Shown here: positions 27,276 to 33,204 of the stretch, one piece after another
Layout: each line of letters starts with the position of its first letter
Numbering within the stretch: position 1 is the first letter of the stretch
From: a virus
Direction: 5' to 3' (one strand)
IMG/VR virus record: IMGVR_UViG_3300009151_000227
Span: 1-33,204 of that record
Length of the DNA: 33,204 nucleotides
Notes under the pieces: generated by a model
The model's database searches: none
What the model saw: only the letters and a program-made list of their open reading frames with translations
What the model was told of the DNA's origin: nothing
Translations under genes and position numbers: made by a program

Positions 27276-27824
27276 ATGGCAAACGTAGAGCGTCGCCCGG
27301 CGAGAGGGCAAAGTCTTCCAGGGCATGAGGTCGCGTTGTTGCGCACCCTTACCGGCAAGACGCTGCACCAACGATGCGCAGTTCTTTACCAGCAAGGTTG
27401 GACACTTCAAACCATCGGCGAGTCATTGACTCCGCCTAGGCCTCGGTCCACAGTCCACGTCTGGGTTTTGGCACAGTTGCCAACCGTTGACAGTAGTTCT
27501 CCAGTCACGGCGCCAACTTACCAGGAACGGGCAAACCAGAAAGCTCCTAGACCAAAGCGAGTTTCTCCAGGTATCCCTGAAGATGCCCGTAAACGTCTCG
27601 CCGAGTTGGCTCCTGTCGCCAGAAGGTATCGCGCTAGAGTTGCACCGATGTCCTCGCCGGCTTTAGCGAATGGTGAGATGTCACACATCTGCAAGACTCT
27701 GTACTCATCAGGAGTAACCATCCGCGAACTGGCAAACGCTGCCGGTGTCACGTACCGCGCCATGGCACGTCGCCTTGGCCGTCCATCTGCACAGCCAAAG
27801 AGAAAGAGTCCTACTCGACCGTGA
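27276..27824 (+). CDS. Protein with two HTH-like segments
   Basis: 182 residues from ATG 27276. An N-terminal HTH (LHQRCAVLYQQGWTLQTIGE ...) and a C-terminal HTH (ICKTLYSSGVTIRELANAAG then VTYRAMARRLGRPS), joined by a Pro/Arg-rich linker, and a basic tail. Could be a transcription regulator or a small-terminase-like DNA-binding protein at the head of the structural operon. No clear ribosome site; GTG 27261 is in frame. Confidence 0.65.
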   Translation: MANVERRPARGQSLPGHEVALLRTLTGKTLHQRCAVLYQQGWTLQTIGESLTPPRPRSTVHVWVLAQLPTVDSSSPVTAPTYQERANQKAPRPKRVSPGIPEDARKRLAELAPVARRYRARVAPMSSPALANGEMSHICKTLYSSGVTIRELANAAGVTYRAMARRLGRPSAQPKRKSPTRP

Positions 27825-28213
27825 ACATAATCCATGACATCTTTCCAGCGGTTGTTTCAATGACCAGTGTCGCACCTACTCAAGAGTCCCAGTTGACAGC
27901 ATCTAACCCGGCGACAGTGCTAAATGCACGCCGCCTTGACAGGTCAAGGGTCATTGTCACTGCTGAACGTATTATCGTTGCCACTGACTCGCCTGAAGGA
28001 CCTTTGGTTGTGTTCAACCAGCTTTATGACCAAGCCACTGCGCAGCTATCAAAAAACGTTTCTACAGACTCGACACTAACGACGATTCCTGGAGATTCAT
28101 CTAGCCCGATTTACGTTGCATACCGAAAAAGCGAAGACTGCTCATGTGGTTCACGCCTGCGAGGTTGGCGTCCATTCGGTCGTATCGATTCAGTTACATC
28201 AAACAGAAACTAA
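27821..28213 (+). CDS. Hypothetical protein
   Basis: 130 residues if started at GTG 27821 (overlapping the previous stop) or 117 from ATG 27860. The end has SEDCSCGSRLRGWRPFGR, a Cys-Gly motif seen in some actinophage head-region proteins. Unknown. Confidence 0.6.
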   Translation: MNIIHDIFPAVVSMTSVAPTQESQLTASNPATVLNARRLDRSRVIVTAERIIVATDSPEGPLVVFNQLYDQATAQLSKNVSTDSTLTTIPGDSSSPIYVAYRKSEDCSCGSRLRGWRPFGRIDSVTSNRN

Positions 28214-28225
28214 GGACAGGTAGCA

Positions 28226-28552
28226 ATGACACTTCCATTTACCATTTCAGAAAACTTCGACCTACTAAATCCTGTAGCCCTCGTAATTTTAGCGTTAGCA
28301 GTGTTTCGCATCACACGCTTGATTACGACCGACTACATCTTTGACGTTCCACGCAATAAACTTTTTGACAAGTTCCCACCTGACCGCTCATGGTTCGGTT
28401 ACCTGTTTACATGTAACTGGTGCATGTCAATTTGGGTCGCATCACTTATTGTTATTCCGTATACAATAATTCCAACGGCAACTGTCGCGCTCTTGCTTAT
28501 CCCAGCCTTGAGCGCTGTTGCTGCAATAATAGCCGCACGACTTGATGCTTAG
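28226..28552 (+). CDS. DUF1360 membrane protein
   Basis: 108 residues. LAVFRITRLITTDYIFDVPR and FTCNWCMSIWVASLIVI match the DUF1360 family pattern (R-x-T-R-L...C-x-W-C-x-x-x-W), with hydrophobic helices. Found in phages and bacilli; role unknown. AAGGA precedes ATG 28226. Confidence 0.75.
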   Translation: MTLPFTISENFDLLNPVALVILALAVFRITRLITTDYIFDVPRNKLFDKFPPDRSWFGYLFTCNWCMSIWVASLIVIPYTIIPTATVALLLIPALSAVAAIIAARLDA

Positions 28553-28602
28553 TAACACTAGCACCTGTTGTTCCGTTAGCAGAGGACGAGGAGTCAACCC
28601 AC

Positions 28603-30291
28603 ATGGCTGTATTTAGGCGCGATGATAATCAGCCTCAGTCTCAACCTCAGCGCCCTATCGTTGGCAGCTTATCAAGCAGTTACTCTTCAGTTCCAGTTGC
28701 TCCTTTCAACACACCTCGCGGTATCACAGCTGCGGCTGTCCAACTAAATGTTGCCGACAAAGGTGAAGCCGAGCGCTTCAGAATGCGTCGTACTGCAGGT
28801 ATAAACGGCTGGCAGTCAGAAGCCTGGGAGTACTACGACGCTATCGGCGAAATCAAGTACGCTTTCAACCTTGTTTCAAACGTTGTCTCTAGAATCCGTC
28901 TCTATGCTGCAGTCGTTGATAATCCTGCTCAAGCACCGTCACCGATTCGTGACGTTCCATCTGTGGACCCTAGACTGAGCGCTGCTGCTGAACGTGCGCT
29001 AACTCGTCTTGATTCAGCTTACGGAGGCCAAGCCGGTCTTCTACGTGACGCTGCACTAAACCTTTCTGTGACAGGTGAATGCTACCTGGTTCAGATTCCT
29101 CCACGTATCGGTCACCAGATTCCTGAGAGCTGGGACATTCGCTCGGTTGACGAGCTTTTGATTGACCAAAAAGGAAACTACTTCATCCAGCCTAGACGTG
29201 ACCAAACCGGCATGGCTGGAGGCTCACAGCCATCTACTAAATCAGGTAACATCTTGCTTCCAAACGGTTCTTTTGTTGGTCGCATCTGGCGTGCTCACCC
29301 TCGCTACTCTGAAGAAGCCGATTCAAGTCTACGTGGTCTTCTAGACCTTTGTGCTGAACTTCTACTTCTAAACCGTACGTTCCGTGCAACTGCACGTTCA
29401 CGTCTAAACGCTGGCGCTCTATACTTGCCAGACGGTCTCTCGGTTGCTGCAGGTCCTGACCCGGCATTCCCGTATGATGTCGATGGTGAATACACTGAGC
29501 CGACTCCAGAGGAAATGCAAGACGAGTTTGAAGACCAGCTCGTTGACGCAATGACCACACCTATTCGTGATGAGGAATCAGCTAGCGCTGTCGTTCCACT
29601 TATTATTCGTGGACCTGCTGACCTTGGTGACAAAATCAAGCAGTTCAAGTTTGAGCGTAGTTTCGATGGCGCGCTTGTTCAGCGTGCAGACCGTGTGCTA
29701 GAGAGAATCTTGCAGGGTCTAGACGTTCCAAAGGATGTCGTCACCGGTCTTGCAAACGTCAAGTACTCAAACGCTTTGCAAATCGATGAGGCACTTTACA
29801 AGGCACACATCGAACCTCTAATGCTACTTGTTGCAGACGCTATCACAGTTGTATACTTGCGTCCGTATCTAAAGGCTAACGGCTTCGACGAGGCAGCTGT
29901 CGACCGTATTGTTGTTTGGTTTGACCCATCACAGGTTGCAACTCGCAACGACCGTGCAGCTGACGCCGACTCAGGCTTTGACAAGATGGCAATCAGCTTT
30001 GAAACTTGGCGCCGTGCTCACGGCTTCGCAGATGCAGATGCACCAGACGCCAAGGAAATTGCACTCCGTCTTCTCTTTGAGAAGGCAGCTATCTCACCTG
30101 ACCTGACAGAGTCAATGCTTGCCGCGTTGGCTCCAGAAGTTATGAACGCAGCTCGCGCTGCAAGTCAGGCCGCTAATCCAGCACCGATGCCACAGAGTGT
30201 GGCAGATGTTCTAGCTGGGCAACCTGTTGCTGCAGAAGCACCAGCACCAGAAACACCAGCACCAACTTCAGAAACCCCTACCCAGGAATAA
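28603..30291 (+). CDS. Portal protein
   Basis: 562 residues. EYYDAIGEIKYAFNLVSNVV then SRIRL, ALNLSVTGECYLVQIPP, LLDLCAELLLLNRTFRATAR and LDVPKDVVTGLANVKYSNAL are typical of siphovirus portal proteins of actinophages; the C-terminus is Ala/Pro-rich. Dodecameric ring at the capsid vertex through which DNA passes. GAGGACGAGG upstream of ATG 28603. Size fits the family. Confidence 0.88.
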   Translation: MAVFRRDDNQPQSQPQRPIVGSLSSSYSSVPVAPFNTPRGITAAAVQLNVADKGEAERFRMRRTAGINGWQSEAWEYYDAIGEIKYAFNLVSNVVSRIRLYAAVVDNPAQAPSPIRDVPSVDPRLSAAAERALTRLDSAYGGQAGLLRDAALNLSVTGECYLVQIPPRIGHQIPESWDIRSVDELLIDQKGNYFIQPRRDQTGMAGGSQPSTKSGNILLPNGSFVGRIWRAHPRYSEEADSSLRGLLDLCAELLLLNRTFRATARSRLNAGALYLPDGLSVAAGPDPAFPYDVDGEYTEPTPEEMQDEFEDQLVDAMTTPIRDEESASAVVPLIIRGPADLGDKIKQFKFERSFDGALVQRADRVLERILQGLDVPKDVVTGLANVKYSNALQIDEALYKAHIEPLMLLVADAITVVYLRPYLKANGFDEAAVDRIVVWFDPSQVATRNDRAADADSGFDKMAISFETWRRAHGFADADAPDAKEIALRLLFEKAAISPDLTESMLAALAPEVMNAARAASQAANPAPMPQSVADVLAGQPVAAEAPAPETPAPTSETPTQE

Positions 30292-30303
30292 GGAAAAAAC
30301 AAC

Positions 30304-30861
30304 ATGTATGAAAACGATGGCATTGACCATAAAGAACTACTCGCTAGCGAGCTAACTGGTCTTCTAGGCGAAACAGTCGCATTCAAGTTTCTAGCTCACG
30401 GCTTCCACTGGAATGTCAAGGGTCACGACTTCACCGAGTTTCACAGCTTCTTTGGTGACATCTATGAAGAAGCCGAGGAGAATATTGACACCATTGCTGA
30501 GCTTATTCGTCAGCTAGACTACGATGCACCTTTCTTGCTTAGCGACTTTGCTTCGCTGAGTGGTATCACAAGCGTCAACGCAGGTGACGACCCAATTAGC
30601 ATGTGTGAAGCTCTTCTAGAAGTAAACAACATGTACATCGAACACGTCAAGAGCATCTTTGACATTGCAACAGACTGCCGTGAGCAGGGAATTGCAAACA
30701 TCATGGCTGACTTGCAAGGTGACCATGGCAAACTTGGTTGGAAGCTTCGCGCTACTCTAAACCAGAACAAGCAGCCTATTGCAGCAGACAATGACATGGA
30801 AGGCATGACGCCTCCAGTAGAAGACATGATGGTAGCAGAAGACGAGCAGTACCTAAACTAA
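30304..30861 (+). CDS. Dps-like ferritin in the structural operon
   Basis: 185 residues. HGFHWNVKGHDFTEFHSFFG then DIYEEAEENIDTIAELIRQL is the Dps/ferritin signature (HWNVKG...F..LH.FF...YDE..E..DTIAERI), with the likely ferroxidase residues His35, His47 and a D-x-x-x-E/D pair near 52-62. A ~30-residue acidic tail (DMEGMTPPVEDMMVAEDEQY) follows the ferritin core. Dps proteins bind DNA and oxidise iron, protecting DNA. It lies 12 bp after the portal gene and just before the next structural gene, so it may be carried in or on the virion, or act in the cell. It is not seen in most phages. Confidence 0.82.
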   Translation: MYENDGIDHKELLASELTGLLGETVAFKFLAHGFHWNVKGHDFTEFHSFFGDIYEEAEENIDTIAELIRQLDYDAPFLLSDFASLSGITSVNAGDDPISMCEALLEVNNMYIEHVKSIFDIATDCREQGIANIMADLQGDHGKLGWKLRATLNQNKQPIAADNDMEGMTPPVEDMMVAEDEQYLN

Positions 30862-30883
30862 GCCCTATCTCAAGAGGTTCACC

Positions 30884-32302
30884 ATGTCAGACAGTCCAAT
30901 ACAGGCCGACGGAAATCTAGTTCCTGAGGAACAGGACCTTGCCCGCGCACTTATCCAAATTGCGGACAAGTACGGTAAGTTCAACGAGGACCAGACCGGA
31001 ATCTGGGCCGACTACCATGAACCTGCAGATAATCCATACGCTGAGATGGGTGTCAAATGCAGCAACTGTGTCTTGTATCGTGGAGGCCAAGGATGTGCCG
31101 TCGTTGCTTTTGATGTTGACCCAGAAGGTTATTGCCGCTTTGCAGTAATACCAGATGGTGTTGTCGACCCGAGCAAGGCGCCTGTCGAAGTCGAGCCGTT
31201 CAAGAAGCAGAACCTTGCACCTGTAGTTGCTGCAGCCGAGGAAGAAAGCGTCTGCCCACCTGCGACTCAAGACATTGCTATAAACCTTGCTAATCGTGAG
31301 AAAGCAATTGAAGTTGCAAAGTATGGACCTCTAAATCCTGAGGAACCTAACGAAGAGTTCTGGGCTGAGAAGGCTAACCGCTGGTCTGTGACCGTTACTG
31401 AGGCTAAGAAGAGCCGTTGTGGTACTTGTGTCATGTTTATTCGCACACCTAAGATGCTAGACTGTATTGAAGGTGGTCTTGCTGCTGGAGACTCTGGTGC
31501 ACAAAACGCTTGGGACGCTATCGACACCGCCGAGCTTGGTTACTGTGAAGCTTTTGATTTCAAGTGTGCTGCCTCAAGAACTTGTTCGGCCTGGGTTGTC
31601 GGCGGGCCGATTACAGAAGACTCACCTAAGCAAGAGACAGTAACGGCTGCTGCCAATCCGTCTAAGCGTGCACCTAAAAAAGACCGAATTCATGGCTCAA
31701 AGGTAAACAAACCTGGTTCTGCATCTGGCAGTTCTAAGTTACCTGTACGTTTCTCTGCTCAAACCGAAGCCGTGCTACGAAACAAGGTTGCATCACATAA
31801 CCAAGGTGCTAAGAAAGGACATCACGTAACTCTAAACCAGTTGCGTCGTGTCTACCGTCGTGGAGCTGGAGCTTATTCATCTTCACATCGAACTGGCATT
31901 ACCAGAGACCAATGGGCACTTGCACGTGTAAACGCTTACCTGCACTTGTTGAAGACAGGTAAACCTGCAAATGCTAACTACGTGCAGGACAACGACATTC
32001 TTCCAGCAGGTCATCCTCGCTCGACTAAGGGCAAGACTGCAGGTGCGTACGTCGAAGACGATTATCTTGAATTAACTATCGAGCTCCGTGAGGAACATGA
32101 GTACGATAATCCAGAGCACGTGCTACTTGCATGCGCTGAGATTTCAGGCTTAGGCTACGAGCTCATTCCAGCTTTACGAGCAACATGGCTTCGTGCTACA
32201 CAAGATGATGAATCACCGTTTGAGCGAGTTGTGGACCTTGCTACAAATCTCTATGAAAGTCGCGATGCAGATTTGCTGCCGCGCAGAGGAAGGGCTAGCT
32301 AG
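30884..32302 (+). CDS. Cys-rich head-region structural protein
   Basis: 472 residues. First Cys block at about 57-85: KCSNCVLYRGGQGCAVVAFD then PEGYCRFAVIP. Second at about 181-245: RCGTCVMFIRTPKMLDCIEG and GYCEAFDFKCAASRTCSAWV, a pattern recurrent in phage structural proteins. Then VASHNQGAKKGHHVTLNQLR and RVYRRGAGAYSSSHRTGITR, DQWALARVNAYLHLLKTGKP, known from actinophage head-gene polypeptides near prohead proteases. Acidic C-terminal part. Likely metal-binding virion or assembly protein. Confidence 0.65.
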   Translation: MSDSPIQADGNLVPEEQDLARALIQIADKYGKFNEDQTGIWADYHEPADNPYAEMGVKCSNCVLYRGGQGCAVVAFDVDPEGYCRFAVIPDGVVDPSKAPVEVEPFKKQNLAPVVAAAEEESVCPPATQDIAINLANREKAIEVAKYGPLNPEEPNEEFWAEKANRWSVTVTEAKKSRCGTCVMFIRTPKMLDCIEGGLAAGDSGAQNAWDAIDTAELGYCEAFDFKCAASRTCSAWVVGGPITEDSPKQETVTAAANPSKRAPKKDRIHGSKVNKPGSASGSSKLPVRFSAQTEAVLRNKVASHNQGAKKGHHVTLNQLRRVYRRGAGAYSSSHRTGITRDQWALARVNAYLHLLKTGKPANANYVQDNDILPAGHPRSTKGKTAGAYVEDDYLELTIELREEHEYDNPEHVLLACAEISGLGYELIPALRATWLRATQDDESPFERVVDLATNLYESRDADLLPRRGRAS

Positions 32303-33204
32303 TGAGTAGCGAATACGAAAACCCAAACGTGCCAGAGATTGATGACACTCCTAGCATTAGAGTTCACATAGCAGAGCTTGTGCTTATTGCTAATGCGCGT
32401 GTGCTTCCTGCTCGCCGTGTTCCACTTACTGCAGCGTTGACTGTAGCGGACAGAGTTCTTGCTCGCACACCTCACACCGATGCTAGCGCTCGTGCTTTCG
32501 CAGTCGAGCGTGCAGTTGACCGTTTTATCACACTAGCAACTCTAGGTCTTCGTACTAATGAAAAAGCAGAACACTTTGACCTGCTTCCAATCTCGCACCC
32601 GCTTTCAGCAGCGCGCTCAGGACTAACTGCATCTGCTATTGCAGAAGCTCGTGCCGAATGGCTGTCTGCTGACCCAAGGATTGCCGAAGAGCTTCGCCCG
32701 TTAGTCGCGTCAATACAGACAATGGAGTTCGGTTCACTCGAGCGTATGCATGCTCTAGCGCGTCTAGAAGCTGCAGGCAGAGACATTCCGCTTGACCTTG
32801 TTGCACTTATCGCAGATGGAAACTCTTCAGCTGCACGTAGTGCTCGTGCAAAGCGCCAGCTTCGTGACCGTCTAAAGCGCTTCGCCTTTGAAGGCCACAT
32901 GGGTTCATTCTTAGTTCGCTTCGGAAGTAAGGTAAAGAGCCAGCTAGGTGTTCTAGTAGGCGGGTCGTCGACCACAAACACCGGTGAACTTTACATCACC
33001 GAAGACGACGCATCGCTAGGTCTAAAGAAGGGAGACATTCTTCCTGTAAACCTAGACAACTTTGAGTCTCTAGGTGTAGTTCTTACAACTGACCAGCTGA
33101 AAAAAGCTGGAATCGAACTTCCAGCTGGTAAGGCCAGCACAGTCAAGCGTGCACAGGACATCAAAGACCTTCTAGCAAATAAGCTAGAAGCTCCAAGCGA
33201 CTGG
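32302..33204 (+). CDS. Unidentified structural-region protein (right end cut by window)
   Basis: Starts GTG 32302, overlapping the previous TAG by one base, and stays open to the end of the window (about 301 residues). Ala/Arg-rich helices first (ELVLIANARVLPARRVPLTA), then basic segments (AKRQLRDRLKRF) and a region with GGSSTTNTGELYITEDDASL then GLKKGDILPVN. Order suggests a head-assembly protein, but no family is recognised. Confidence 0.7.
   Translation, partial: MSSEYENPNVPEIDDTPSIRVHIAELVLIANARVLPARRVPLTAALTVADRVLARTPHTDASARAFAVERAVDRFITLATLGLRTNEKAEHFDLLPISHPLSAARSGLTASAIAEARAEWLSADPRIAEELRPLVASIQTMEFGSLERMHALARLEAAGRDIPLDLVALIADGNSSAARSARAKRQLRDRLKRFAFEGHMGSFLVRFGSKVKSQLGVLVGGSSTTNTGELYITEDDASLGLKKGDILPVNLDNFESLGVVLTTDQLKKAGIELPAGKASTVKRAQDIKDLLANKLEAPSDW

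Noticed and set aside
27081-27410. Leftward ORF opposite the double-HTH gene
   Set aside because: It is the antisense shadow of the 27276 gene and its upstream region, with no start signals.
32472-32981. Leftward 169-residue ORF
   Set aside because: Antisense to the open right-edge gene, whose frame is continuous from GTG 32302 and coupled to its neighbour; the antisense product is Ser/Arg/Ala-rich, as shadow frames often are.

Overview
The window looks like part of the genome of a tailed bacteriophage, probably one infecting an actinobacterium. The phage calls rest on a large terminase, a portal protein, a structural operon, four cell-wall-degrading proteins and dozens of very short, tightly packed genes. 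The actinobacterial host is inferred from a ClgR-like regulator, a terminase-small-subunit-like protein of the type seen in actinobacterial prophages, small zinc-ribbon proteins common in actinophages, and GTG/TTG starts. No tRNA, rRNA, integrase or CRISPR array was seen.

Layout. (1) 1-4.4 kb: the 3' end of an unidentified gene, a terminator, a 400-bp non-coding stretch with chained mini-ORFs, two zinc/metallopeptidase-like genes, a terminase-small-subunit-like gene, and a Cys-less CHAP-like protein with a peptidoglycan-binding domain. Six imperfect ~50-bp direct repeats follow. (2) 4.4-22 kb: the rightward accessory region, about 45 small genes in short operons. Most operons have the same start module: a TATAAT -10, a short hairpin beginning near +1 with an A-rich loop, a box AAACGACGAA, then Shine-Dalgarno and start. 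It includes a ClgR-like regulator, a WGR-like protein, a MoxR-type ATPase with a metallopeptidase/VWA partner, a DUF3846 protein and an NlpC/P60 lysin. (3) 22-24.7 kb: lytic transglycosylase-like gene, peptidoglycan-binding gene, large terminase. (4) 24.8-26.8 kb: four leftward genes, each with its own promoter module and its own terminator. (5) 27.2-33.2 kb: a double-HTH gene, a DUF1360 membrane protein, portal, a Dps-like ferritin, a Cys-rich structural protein, and an open-ended gene running off the right edge.

The most notable signal is at 12570-12700, between the MoxR-type ATPase and VWA genes. Two consecutive perfect hairpins (8 and 9 bp) display the same 14-nt loop, TTTCTTCGTCGTTT, followed by a strong third hairpin. 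The loop contains the exact reverse complement of the AAACGACGAA box found in the leaders of at least 14 transcripts in this window on both strands. I infer a phage-encoded trans-acting RNA that pairs with the leaders of its own regulon. A second class of leaders carries AAACGACAAA, which would pair less well. A separate hairpin at 19269-19333 hides the Shine-Dalgarno and start codon of one gene.

Most small genes could not be assigned a function; for these only visible features are given. All calls are from reading the sequence; no database search was run.
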